Below the pieces are notes generated by a model that had not been told where the DNA came from, searched no databases, and saw only the letters and a list, made by a program, of their open reading frames with translations. The position numbers were made by a program, and so were the translations under genes. From Haberlea rhodopensis (Eukaryota > Streptophyta > Magnoliopsida > Lamiales > Gesneriaceae), in contig CAJQUN010000024.1 of NCBI GenBank assembly GCA_907163345.1, positions 4,464,001 to 4,528,000 of the forward strand: DNA of 64,000 nucleotides. The letters run 5' to 3'. Shown one piece after another: positions 46,320 through 57,901 of this stretch (positions within the stretch are counted from its first letter, which is position 1; the number at the start of each line of letters is the position of its first letter).

Positions 46320-47330
46320 TAAAATCATCAACCCGCCTGTTTTATAGAATCGTAAGTTCCTGGATCGTCATTCTTTTTACAAGACTCTCTTTGCCAAAAC
46401 CACGCGATTTTGTATAGAAGCATTCAGGACAAGGCGGCAGTCATTGATGAAATTCCAACCTTGTCAAGTTCGAACGGGAGGACAGTATTCTTGTTTACAG
46501 CTATTTATAGATTCCATCGTCATTGGATTTGTTTCCACATCTTACAAGTGTTGTATAAGTGTGTGTACAAATAAATTATTTACACTTACAACTGTTGTAT
46601 TCCTCTAAGGTCGTCTGGTAATGGATATGTGGGATTTGAATGTTGTGTCATGTACATATTTTAACAAATCTGGAATTGTGTTGCTAACTCTAGCCAAAGG
46701 GGTTATTGTTGTTTCTCCCCTCACACAGCAGAATTAATTGTGTTCCGGAAGGTTTACCCATTGCCAGACAGCATCAATGGGCGAAAGGGCTTATTAAAAC
46801 AGACTTTGTGAATGTTGTACAGGCTTATCAATCATTCTCTTTGGAATGCTAATGCCTTCATTATTTCCTTTATCCAACATTTTGCACCTTCGAAGCAGAT
46901 TCTCAACTACGGCAATGTCGTAGGACAGTAAACCAAGTTGCTCATACTCTAGCTTCGCATGTTGCTTTTGTTGGATCTTTGGTAAATTATGTTGATTCAT
47001 GCCCTTTGTTTTTAGTCACTTTGTACTTCAGGATATTGAGTCAATGGCATAAATATTTTCACCCTCAAAAAAAAAAAATGTCTCCAAGTTTTGTCAGCTA
47101 GCATTTGTTTATTGAAGTGATGCCCGGACAACATGGTAGGCATCCGATGTAGGAAGTAGGAACTCGAAGTTTGGTTTAGGGAAAATAGTACACTTTAATA
47201 TTTGGTTTTGTGGATATTGAAGTGTAGGACAGGTTTTTAAGATAAATTATAAATTGATAGGGAATAAAAATTCCATAAAGGGCTTTTAAGTTAATTTTTC
47301 TTATTTTTATATTAGGTCCTTTTATTTAAT
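46320..47330. other. HAD 3' UTR and intergenic DNA
   Basis: It contains the presumed 3' UTR. A minus-strand open stretch (46794-47000, LPKIQQKQHAKLEYEQLGLL) has no recognised family and no splice context; I do not call it a gene. Confidence 0.4.
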
Positions 47331-47588
47331 TTTGCACAAAAGAAATTTAATAAATAAATTTGACGTTTGGCTCTCTAATACATTCGATCATCTCCTTAGG
47401 GTATTTTTGCCCCCCTTACAGACGAGGACAAAAACAAAATTTAAATTTTTTTTTTTAATTTTGCACAAAAGAAATTTAATAAATAAATTTGACGTTTGGC
47501 TCTCTAATACATTCGATCATCTCCTTAGGGTATTTTTGCCCCCCTTACAGATGAGGACAAAAACAAAATTTAAATTTTTTTTTTAAAA
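47331..47588. repeat. Tandem duplication, 129 bp unit
   Basis: Two nearly identical copies begin TTTGCACAAAAGAAATTTAA (47331 and 47460). Both contain GACGTTTGGCTCTCTAATAC and end in a T-run after ACAAAATTTAAA. Confidence 0.95.
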
Positions 47589-49415
47589 AAAAAAATTTAG
47601 GGGAGCCAGGATTTCAATTTAGAGGAGCAATTTTTTTAAAAAAAAATTGAGGGGGTCAAACGTATATTTTCAAAAAAAATTCTATAAAAAAGGTTGGGGG
47701 TGCGGCCGTACTGGGCCACCCCTACCTTTGCCTTGAAAATGGTGCCTTTAGGGGTATCATCAAACGACACGTGGTTGGCCAATGTTTGTAAAAAATAACA
47801 AATAAAAATAATTAGACTATGGGTGGGTGTGTTCAAGATTTTTAACAGATACGATGATTAAATGGCTATACAAAATTCACATGCAATATTCTAAAAGTAA
47901 TTTAAAACTGGAGTGAAAATTAAATGCAGAGGGTTTTCTTGAGAGTATAAATTGTTGGTTTTCACCAGTTAATCCTTCCCCACCTTTCACTATTCATTTT
48001 CACAAATATTAAATTACAAGTCTAAATATCCAAAAAAAAAACTCCTTCGCCGAATAAACTCTATTTAAGCTCGTAATAATAACATTTGTCAATCAATTTA
48101 GAACGCATTTGATTGCTCATAATATATTTTCCTCCACGGCCCGTGTTAACGAATTCACACTTAAAAGAAAGTGTTTAATGTTTGCTCTATATGTATATAT
48201 ACAATCTCATGTGTGTCTATATGCGTTATAAGCTGGTTTTATATTACTACTACCAAGGGACATCGCTCGTAAGGGTAAATCAAACCATTTGATAAAAATA
48301 TTCTCATCGAATGATTACTACCCCTTAAAGGTGCTCGTGAACGACGGAGTGCTAGTTCAGGAACTGTTAATGGGAACTCAAACATGATGTAACTGTTAAT
48401 GGGAACTCAACTCCAATTTGGTATCCAGTTGTCTTTAAGAATCCTTGTATTCTTCATGATGGAATCTGCCGGAACTCCAGCAATTCCTATCTGAGGATAG
48501 ACAAAATGTAACAAATTCAGACCCAGCGAGTAGTGTGTTATGCATCTACATTACATAAATTATGATTACTAAAATAGATTCCAGCGAACGGTGTTAGATT
48601 AAGGCCATGAGTTCGGTTGATTACCTAAATGGGGGCAATTCCTCGATAAGGGATTAGAGGCCCCGTGGTGGGTCAAAGTGGTTAGCAAAATAGGCCACCG
48701 AAAGAGCATCGTTAAAGAGCGGTCGAAACATGATGTTTAGGCTATTGTATATTTTAAAAGATTAGACCAGCTATATTTATCATAGTGAGAAGTGTTTGAT
48801 CTTATAGATTATGTATGACAAAACATTTTGTATGACTAAAAACAACTACACTATCATTTTGCACCCAGGAAAGCGAAAAAATTGTTTACAATTATATCAT
48901 ACTGGAGCACAGTCTCGATCTGACCTCATATATATATTTGTAAAAAGAATTTAATGAGTTTTTTACATTTCTTTTATCATCGGGGAGAGATGTTTCTTCA
49001 ATGTTATTTACAAGACTCGAACATAAATCAATTCCTAAAATGAAAATATGACAACCAATGTGGTGACAGAATTTTACGAGGTTTAGATGAACTTTGTAAC
49101 TCGAAGCCTTGCCCGTCGAGTTCGTGAGTTATATGTTTAGCTCTATAGATAGAGATTTTTCTTTTTCTCATGAGACACTATCATATAAGATGAATCAATG
49201 ATTTAGATTTATCATTATATTGATTCCGATTAGGAAAAAAAGATATTGATAAATCTAAAATATTGATCCCAACAACAATAATTATCTTTTATTGTTTTTT
49301 CGTTTGTGAGAATTCGTTTGACCAATCATATCACATGAATTTGATTATATTCAGACTCCCAATGTTGACGTAAGGTGGCGGCTACGAAGGAAAATTCGAT
49401 TGTGTTCTCTGCATC
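47589..49415. other. Intergenic, repeat-derived
   Basis: No gene is recognised. At 47738-47766, GGTGCCTTTAGGGGTATCATCAAAC resembles one arm end of MITE family M1 and may be a fragment. AACTGTTAATGGGAACTCAA occurs twice at about 48366-48410. Confidence 0.4.
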
Positions 49416-49569
49416 GGTTTTATTGTTGCTGTCCTTAAGGACATTGCCCTCAGGAGTATCATCCATCATCAATTTGGAATCTTTTTTTTTTCGTTGTTTT
49501 TTTAAAATCCAAATAAATGGTGATGATGCCCCTAAGGGCACTACCTTTAAAGACATCATCAAACAAACC
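49416..49569. mobile_element. Mutator-type palindromic MITE, family M1, copy 3
   Basis: It has the same arms as copies 1 and 2 (GCTGTCCTTAAGGACATTGC; GGTGATGATGCCCCTAAGGG) around a T-rich loop. It is flanked by the 9 bp duplication CTCTGCATC (49407-49415 and 49570-49578). Confidence 0.85.
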
Positions 49570-49578
49570 CTCTGCATC

Positions 49579-51206
49579 ATGCGCTTCATGCCCATCCCGT
49601 TATAAGTCACAAAACTTATAAAAAAATTTAAACGGAAAACATGAAGAAACTTGCCGGTTTAACGGTCAACTGATTCAACCCAATTTTCACAAGTTTTTAG
49701 CTAAACGATTTTATAGGGTTAGTCAAATCGGACTAGGTCTACTGATTGAACAGTTCGATCCAATCCAATTTATAAAATATCGTACAACCAGTAATATTTA
49801 ACTTCATATAAGCTAAAAAATTGAGGGATATATGAATAACATATATTTTTCTTTACATCATTAATTGTTTATTGTGCGATAAATAAAATATGACATTGTT
49901 ATTGGGATTTTTTATTCTCCCCAAATATTTTTTTTTATAAATAGGATATATAATAATTGAATCGTACAATTTTTTTACTTCGTAACCTTTTTATTTTTAA
50001 GTTATATACTAAAATATTGTCTATCTAATACAAAATAAATATACATATAAAAGACAATTCAGATAAATAGTTAAATAAAAAATAAAATGAAATATAATTA
50101 ATATTTTATGGAATACAAACAACACTCCCTTCTAAAATGTTTCATGGAAGAGCTGTAAATTATCATTGCAACTCACATGATAGGATAAATAATGATCTCC
50201 ACATAATTTGGAAGCATTCAAAATTTCAATTAATTAACAAGAAAGAATTACAATTAAATTGAGGTTAACAATAAAGAAGATTCTGATGTTCAATATCATG
50301 TGCTCATCCGGGTCGGTTCCACCAAACCTCCTTAATTAATAAACTAAAACAAGTCACTAATGGGGTGATCGAGTTGGTAGAGTAGATGAGTGCAACCTTT
50401 TGTCACGAGCTTAATTCTCTCTACTAACACTTTCTCGGTCGATCATGTCTCGTAAGACAATGAATATCTAAAAAATGATATGTTTAATATTATAATATTT
50501 TCTTATCATTATAATAATTACAAAAAATGACATTATACTATGAAATAATGCAAATAAATATTAATGGATATATTCTGGAGTATTATTATTAAATTTAGGG
50601 AGGATATATTCGAGATATAATAAAATTATGGGGATCTTTTTAACGTATTAAATTTGTTTTTTTAAGATTTTTTTTTAAGAGATCCAACTTTTTATAAATT
50701 GTTTATAAGTTGTCAAACAATTTGTAATGATATTTCATAAACTATTTATAAACAAATAATCTAACAGATTAAAGATCGATTTAAATTGGTTATGATTGTT
50801 CATATTTACTCTTAATATTTATTTTTAAATAAAAATCTGAAACAAATAACAGAACAACTAGAAAAATTCTTATTAATAAATAACTAAATAATAATTATTA
50901 TATAAATATATAAGTTATAAATAAAATGTTATTTAAATTTGAAATAAAATGTTATTTAAATTCTCATAATTTAATTTAATGAATTAATTAAGCCTCCCCT
51001 GTTTGACCAATACGGTAGCCGTAGACGTATAAGTTCTAATTTCCCAAAGTTTTTTTCTCAAAAGTACTATTTAGAAGAACCTTCTTACCCCTCCATTTTG
51101 CAATCTCCCCTCTTTCGACTCTCCTTCTTCCCCATTTATTCTTCTCTGCTAATCCCTTAATTTTCCCTCTATTTTCTCTCAAAGAGATCCTCCATCCAAA
51201 AAAAGA
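49579..51206. other. Intergenic; possible SINE trace; hydrolase-gene promoter
   Basis: It is mostly very AT-rich. At about 50363-50460, GGGGTGATCGAGTTGGTAGA and later GTCACGAGCTTAATTC resemble pol III A and B boxes of a tRNA-derived SINE, weakly. The last 150 bp is CT-rich and probably the leader of the gene at 51207. Confidence 0.35.
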
Positions 51207-52399
51207 ATGTTGAAATCCACAATGGGGTTCTTAAAAGAAGAAAAAACAGTAAAGAACTTAGCATTTCTTTTAGGTCCAAGATGGATGAAGACCTTGTTCT
51301 TCTTGGTTACTATGTTGGTTTCTTTACTCCTATTTTCAACCCCAATTCTTTTGATAATCGCCGACTTACTCCTTCCCGCCGCTCTGTTTTCAGCTTCTCT
51401 TCCGCTGCCGCCGCCTTCTCTAGCTCTACAAACTTTTTTGGTTAATTTGAATAACTACGATTATCGCTACTCCCTAATCGATATTCCTCTCGTCTCCATT
51501 GCTCGATCAGTTATCATTTTATGTAAGTATCTTGTGTACTCATATATACTGTTGTGGACGGGCTAAAATTAAAGCAAGCATAGTTTGTCTTTTTTTTATT
51601 TATTTTTTTTATCGTTTTTGTAGGTGTTTATAGTTTCTGCGATGGTCCGAGGTTATCAAGGTATCCATACTTGGTCGTCGCCACCCTCTGCTCGGCGGCG
51701 TCGCTGGTGTTTGTAGCTTTGAAGGGCTCCTATGTATTGATGAATAGCAGGGATTCAAGCGGCGCATATGCTAAAGCAACGGAGTTGGGTTTATTAATTT
51801 CATCTTTAGGATTTGCAATCGGGCACGTAGCAGTGGCATATAGGACCAGTTGCAGGGAGCGAAGAAAATTTCTTATTCACAAAATTGACATTGAAGCTGT
51901 AAGTCACCAGCTCCGCATTGTATTGCTTGTACTTTTTTAAACCACAATTTGAGATAAAACATTATATTCACAAAACAATTCACGTATTGTATTTTTCATC
52001 TTAAATTTGATATAAAACATAAAAACCCGTGCAATAAAATAATAAATTTAAAATTAGAATATATTACGGGAATTTAATTGATGATTGATGATAAAAAATT
52101 ATGGACCCGCTTTCCTTGTTGCTTAGCATTGGGAAATGAATCCAATCCAACCCTTGTAGCTTAGCATACAGGAAATTCTTGAATGTATTTGGTGTGGGCT
52201 CCAATCCATGCATCAAGGCACGCAAAAATATTATGATATGTAAGATATGTTCGACGGTTGTTGATAACTCCGCCTGATGTTTGGCACATTGCTACAGGTA
52301 GCAGCTTGCAAGAATGGGTTCCGTAGATATCATCAAAAAATACTTCACCAAGCAAACAGATACTCATATGAACCAGGTCAAAGACGAAATCATGGATAA
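51207..52399 (+). CDS. Truncated alpha/beta-hydrolase-family membrane protein (N-terminal part)
   Basis: The exons are 51207-51522, 51624-51898 and 52298-52399, with matching phase, giving 230 residues. A better start may be the second methionine (MGFLKEEKTVK, 51222). The product has several hydrophobic segments: about residues 30-50 (LFFLVTMLVSLLLFSTPILL), 95-112, 120-140 and 155-172. It shares IDIPLVSIARS, CVYSFCDGPRLSRYPYLV and AYRTSCRERRKFLIHKIDIE with the N-terminal part of plant proteins annotated alpha/beta-hydrolase (At3g09690/At5g02970 as I recall). The third exon reads AACKNGFRRYHQKILHQ and then stops. The catalytic hydrolase domain expected downstream is not found before the next transposon. 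It is probably a truncated gene or pseudogene, though reading frame and splice sites remain intact here. Confidence 0.7.
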
Positions 52400-52952
52400 C
52401 CCGTGAATATGTTTAGATAATATATATCATGTAGCATAGAATTTGAATTGGTTGTCCTTGAGGAGTTCGAGGCATGCATGAAGGTCAAAGAACTAGAGAC
52501 CACATTACATAGAAAGAAGCAAAAGGTCGGCAGAACAAGACATTTGTTTACATTGTAAATATATTATATTGTTCCGAAAAGATGCACAGAGCTGCTGCAG
52601 GTGTTCTCTAAAAATTTGTTTGAGGTTATATTTTTTTGGCAGTGTTTGACAAAGGAAGGTGAAAACTCACAAGTCACATCCCCACATCGGGTAATAAGGT
52701 TTAGTAAATCTTAATTATGAAGTTTCTCTGATAAGTTTTTTGAATAATTAATTAATTATAAATAATAATCCAATCTCAAAAGCCTTATCCGTAGTCTTGG
52801 AGTTCGCATAGGCTCCACTAAATATTAGTTCTCCACTTGTCTTGACACAACTTTGCTAGACTGGAGTCTGGAGGACATGTTCGATGGGATTGATGCAGTC
52901 TCCAAGAATTTAAATTTTAAATATTTTAATTCAGATCAAAGGATGATTCTCA
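52400..52952. other. Intergenic where the hydrolase C-terminal exons are expected
   Basis: I find no serine-hydrolase motif (GxSxG) or recognisable exon. A short open stretch near 52440-52560 does not resemble the family. Confidence 0.45.
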
Positions 52953-53648
52953 GGTTTGTCTTAAATGTACCAAAACACATTAAAAAAAAAATACATACAA
53001 ATATATACATGATGTGATCCCGTATTTTCACTATTCGGTAGAGTGAATGCAATAGAAAAAATAAATAGGACATCATGATTTTTTACGTGGAAAACCCCCC
53101 AAAACGAAGGGAAAAACCACGGGACCTAGTCCAGTATAAAACTCCAGTATAAATATTGATGGTTTACATTGTATTTTTTGTACAAGAGATAGACCAAGAA
53201 AATGAAAGCAACCATCCCCCCTCTTATACACCCATCGGCCCCTCCCTTCTAAGCCACTAATTAAGCCTAGTAATTAAGCCACTAATTAAGTCATTAACCC
53301 CACTAACTCCTCCCATTATTTGCTATTCACCCCCCACTTTGTCCACTAACCTCCATTTAAGGATAGTGAGTCAAACCAACACCACTAATTATTCCTTTTG
53401 TTTATGGTATGTCTTATTTAAAATACGTCCGGAAAATCCGGGTTGATTAACCGCTATGACCGGGTCTTATGCCACTGTTTGACCCCGTGAGAACCGAGCA
53501 AGGTAATATCCTCTTCGGGTATTTTCTTGTTCGGACATTTTCTTGTTCGGTAATGATTTTACCCGATGTGGTCTAATTTCCCTACCACATCAATACACAT
53601 GTATGTATCTTGGTGCATCCAAACACCAAGTGTACCTAAGACAAACCC
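52953..53648. mobile_element. Hairpin MITE, family M2, copy 2, split by a solo LTR
   Basis: The arms GGTTTGTCTTAAATGTACC and (inverse) GGGTTTGTCTTAGGTACACT match copy 1. The flanks ATGATTCTCA (52943-52952) and ATGATTCCCA (53649-53658) are a 10 bp duplication with one mismatch. The loop is interrupted by the solo LTR at 53010-53592. Confidence 0.88.
53010..53592. mobile_element. Solo LTR nested in a MITE
   Basis: A 583 bp insertion starts TGATGTGATCCCG and ends CCTACCACATCA (TG...CA) and is flanked by ATACA on both sides (53005-53009 and 53593-53597), a 5 bp duplication. It has no internal coding region, consistent with LTR-LTR recombination. Phrases such as 'acgtggaaaacccccc' suggest a Copia-type LTR. 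Its orientation is not determined. Confidence 0.85.
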
Positions 53649-53658
53649 ATGATTCCCA

Positions 53659-54036
53659 ATCCGAATTTATACACCAAATGATGAAAAATAATTTCACGTA
53701 AATATATAAAAAGTATACTATAAATGGGATTCACGTAAATAAATAAAAAGTATACTATAAATGGGATTGATGCAATACTAATTCTTCCTCGACACACGTT
53801 CTAACATCTATCCCATATTTTCGGGATACACATAAGTTATTTTGGCATTTAAAAAATCTAAATCTATAGAGATGACTTCAACCTAATATAAGGATAATGC
53901 ATTTATACTAGATGAAAGAGTTCAAATTTGAATTGTATACGTAAAATATATTTTTTTATGTAGACATCGTATATCTAAATCAAATTTAAAATAATTGGAT
54001 ATAAAGTAACACGTGTCATCGTTTGAACATCCAAAC
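53659..54036. other. Intergenic, AT-rich
   Basis: It contains a short direct repeat, GTAAATAWATAAAAAGTATAC, at about 53697 and 53735. No gene is seen. Confidence 0.45.
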
Positions 54037-54434
54037 TAGGGGTGGTTACCGGATCAAACCGGTCCGGTCCGGACCGGAACCGGCCGGTTCCGGGCCCGTT
54101 ATGGGCGGAACCGGTCCGATTCGGTAAGGAACCGGATCGGATCCGGTTCCGGGTTGGACCGGTTCCAACCCGGAACCGGATTTTTCTTTTTTCTTTTTTT
54201 TTTTTAAAAAAAAAAAGGAAAAAAGGGAAGGATTTATCGAATTTTTTATTTTTATTTTTAAAAAATGGATCCGGTTTCGGTTCAATCCGGAACCGGTAAG
54301 ATACCGAATCCGGAACGGTAGAACCGATCCGGTCCGGTATCAAACCGGTTCCGGACCGATTCGGGACCGGTTAGTCCGGTTCCAGTTTCGGACCGGACCG
54401 GGTCCGGATCGACACGGTCCGATAAGCACCCCTA
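54037..54434. mobile_element. hAT-type MITE built of CCGG/GGTTCC text
   Basis: A 398 bp element starts TAGGGGTGGTTACCGG and ends CACCCCTA. It has a perfect 8 bp duplication ATCCAAAC (54029-54036 and 54435-54442). The interior is a dense mix of GGTCCGG, GAACCGG and GGTTCCGG around an A/T-rich centre. Confidence 0.92.
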
Positions 54435-54442
54435 ATCCAAAC

Positions 54443-56778
54443 TCTATTATTCATGCTTACTATTTTCTTGATGTCATCACAGAATTTTACAGATCATAAA
54501 TCCCATAAAGATTGCCCAATTCAAATATATTATAACAGAACAAGTGCGTCTTAAATAATATTGTCCATAACCATAATTTAAGGAAGTACAGTACACCCAA
54601 CATTAACATCCCCGCTGCCGCCAACCCAGATAAGTAGAGACCATTGTCCTATTTTAATTAAAAAGTAATTAAGTTTTAATGATTGTTTTCTAAAAAATCG
54701 TAAATGTTGGTCGGAAGACTTTGCTGGCATGTCCCCACTAACGATCAAGTCAGAGCGAGAGAAAATGAAAATATATGTTGTAATGTACGTAAGAACTTAT
54801 GAATGTGCCCTAGATCAAACTTGATATTTATAGAGAAATAATTACTATGTAGATATGATCATTTTCTTCTTTATCAGGATATGATAAGATACAATAAGAT
54901 TTGACATGATTTTAGAATATCATTGATAATGTAACAATTTTATGAAGATTATGCTTCTATAAATAGAGTCCTGATGAGTAAGATATGGACTTATCTGCAT
55001 TGATGTATGCACCTAGGAGGGCTTCATTGATGGGCTGCATACTATGGGCTCGGGAACTTCTACGGAGATCCGAACGGGGACTAATGAGGTCAATAAAATG
55101 TCTTAGATTGGCTACCGAGGTCGGCTCGGGCGCGATAAGAAGCAAACCATGAGATATAGGACAAAAGTGTGTTAGGTCGGCGCGAGCAGGTTGGCTGTGG
55201 CGTCCCTCTTTTCGTGGCTGTGACCTCCTTCTCCCGAGCGGTATCAATAAAGTAAGTCGCCATCTTTGTAAAAAAATCATGGGTTCGTGGCTATCTGATG
55301 AAAGTCTCTGAAATTTCAGAGATTAATTTTTTTTTTAGTAAAAAAACAAAAAAAGTATTTCTTTTTAAAAATATAATAATATTTTTTTTAACAATTACAG
55401 CAGAGCACCCTCATAGACAAAAACAAGGAAAACTACCAAATTATTTAAAATGTGGGAGTGCATAATTCATGTTGTAATATTGAAGTAAATTAAAGTGAAA
55501 GGAAAAAAAATGCTTAACTGAAATATAACATTCCGTTTAACACAAGATTTCGAAATCTATATAAAATAATAAGTGAAATTTGAGAGCTTTTTGTTTGTTC
55601 ATCAAACTTCTTTTTATTGGGTGCTTTGAACCTTTGTGGTTTGAAGACTTGTGATTTGGAGCGCTCCTATTACAAGTCATAGTCGTTGTATATTGGAAGA
55701 CAAATTACCATAACAAACCGTTAGCACAACGGTGAGGCAATACTGTCTTAAGGACGTCACAAATCTCGTCTCGACATAAACTTTGAAGCCATTGGTATTT
55801 TATTATTACATTCCTAAAATACACACTGAGAGAGAAAAACCAACAACAATTCATTCCTCATTTGATAAAGAGTGGGCCATTCAATTTAACTACATTGTTT
55901 GGCGCTATGATAAAAAAAAAATAATATAACTAAACTAGGTAGTTTGCAAGAATCTCTAACAGCTGAATGCAGTTCGTAGAATATTAATTATTGTACCAGA
56001 TAAAATCACGATATTTTACATTTAGTCCCCTTACTTCTGATAATTTGGTCAATTTTAGTCCCGATATATTAAAGCTTAGTAAGTAGAAGAAAATATCAAA
56101 ACTGGTGATACGATCATACGAAGTCTATAGTATTTATTTAGATATTCTGATTTCTGGGAAATAATTTTAAATTTCATTTATCATCTTAAGTTTTTGTGGT
56201 AATGTATTTCAAATCCTCAAGATGTTTCAAGTGTAAATACTTCCATCCAAATTCAACATCGGAAGCAGTATGTTAAAAATAACACGTTAGGACGTTAAAT
56301 TAAAATGACTGGTTTGGATATAGAATCCCGCGACATAAAAGTTCGATTATTTTTTTTAAACTTCTAACGACTGGTTTTGCTGAGTGTCTTTTTTAAAACA
56401 CTCCTCTATCCAAACACAGATATTTAAAATTGACTTGTTTCTTTCCAAAAGCTATGTATCCATCCACTCTGTACCTGAAAACCAAGGGAGAAATGTGTTG
56501 CATTTGATGGTTGTCCAAAGGCTAAGAAATCTGTTTACCTATAGAATAAGGAATCATATATTGGGCCAGACTGATTACCACTAAATGGCCTAATTTTCTT
56601 TGACGGTGCTCCAACATATGTGGGCTCACTAATTTGTTGGCCCAAGAGACGCAATGAAGCCCAAAAAAGCCCTATCTGTAATTTAGCGGCAATGAAGCCC
56701 TAAGACGACGCCGTATCATTTCTCCAATTTGTCCGATGCCCTTGCGGCAGTGAAGAACATTGTTGAGAGAGACAGAAC
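54443..56778. other. Intergenic; NUP88 promoter at right
   Basis: No gene is recognised. A GC-richer stretch at 55000-55260 may be LTR-derived. The last 150 bp, with two copies of CAATGAAGCCC, is the presumed NUP88 leader. Confidence 0.4.
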
Positions 56779-57857
56779 ATGAGATTCAGCTTCGAGTTGA
56801 CGGAACCCGACGGACGCCAATCTGTATCCCCTACGCCGTCGAGTTCAACTCCAAAGACTGAGCTGTCATGGCTCCCACTCCAAAACCACCCCATCTTTTC
56901 ATCCTCCACCATATCCGCGTCCTCCACCGCCAAAACTCCGACGAATCTTATAGCATGGGATGGAGCTTCTCGACTCTACTTATGGGACTCTCACAGGAAA
57001 TGTCTGCACTGGGTGTCGATTCGTTTGGGTGACCCCGACCCGGATTCCATTTCCGCCGGTTTTCGGTCTAAGGTATTTTTCTGCGATTTTTCGCGTTCAT
57101 AATGTTGTCTTTTCAGGATTCCTACGCAATACACGTGTTCCTATCTGCAAGTGATGTTATCATGTTCTGTGAGCTTTAGTGCTGTGAGTTTTTTCGTGGA
57201 GGCTTTATTAAGTTAATCAAATGACCTTGTTCAGAAATTCAAAAAAAAAAAAAAAAAAAAAAAGCTTATCGGAAAGCTTAGAAAAGTATCCTATGTCGCG
57301 AATCTGTAAATTAAGGATGAATTGTGTATGGAAGTAGTATAGTTTTGCTCTACGAACTTAGTTATTGAAGTGCCAAAGAAACTTTTTAAAACATAGATTA
57401 CATCATTATAGTAACAATGAAAATTCACAAATGTCCCAGTTTATTCGAAGTGTTGAGATTGTGATACCCATTCCATTATGTTTTTCCTATGTGGTAAGTT
57501 CATGTGCCACACTTATACTTGTTTCAATCATTTATAGGTGTTGCAAGCAGATGTACCAGTTAGTTTTGATGTCAATAAGATTTCCATAAACAGAAATGGT
57601 TCGGCATTGCTTCTTGCTGGGTGGGACGGTTTACATGTTATATACCTTTATGGGCGTGCTTCAAGGGAAGAGAATACTATCATCTGTAGGTAAAATTTAA
57701 TTAAAAAATGGACTGCTCTGCTACTTGAAAATATTCTTGTGTCCATTGTAGAGTATGAAATCTAAGTTTTCTATTGGAACATATAAGGGTTGTGTGGCTT
57801 CATTCCTGGTGTACCGTAAAATTTCTTGAAAATTTCCATAAATTGAACTGAAAAATG

Positions 57858-57901
<44 letters not shown>

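Noticed and set aside
46794..47000. Minus-strand 68-codon frame
   Set aside because: No family recognised, no splice or promoter context, and probably in the 3' flank of the HAD gene. It could be a terminal exon remnant, but I cannot support it.
54042..54343. Arginine/glycine/proline-rich frames on both strands
   Set aside because: They lie wholly inside a hAT MITE with clear ends and a target duplication.
54957..55280. 107-codon frame on the minus strand
   Set aside because: It lies in a GC-richer, possibly LTR-derived stretch, and the translation has no domain.
55700..55800. Possible tRNA-derived SINE
   Set aside because: A-box-like text (TTAGCACAACGGTGAGG) occurs, but no convincing B box, tail or target duplication.
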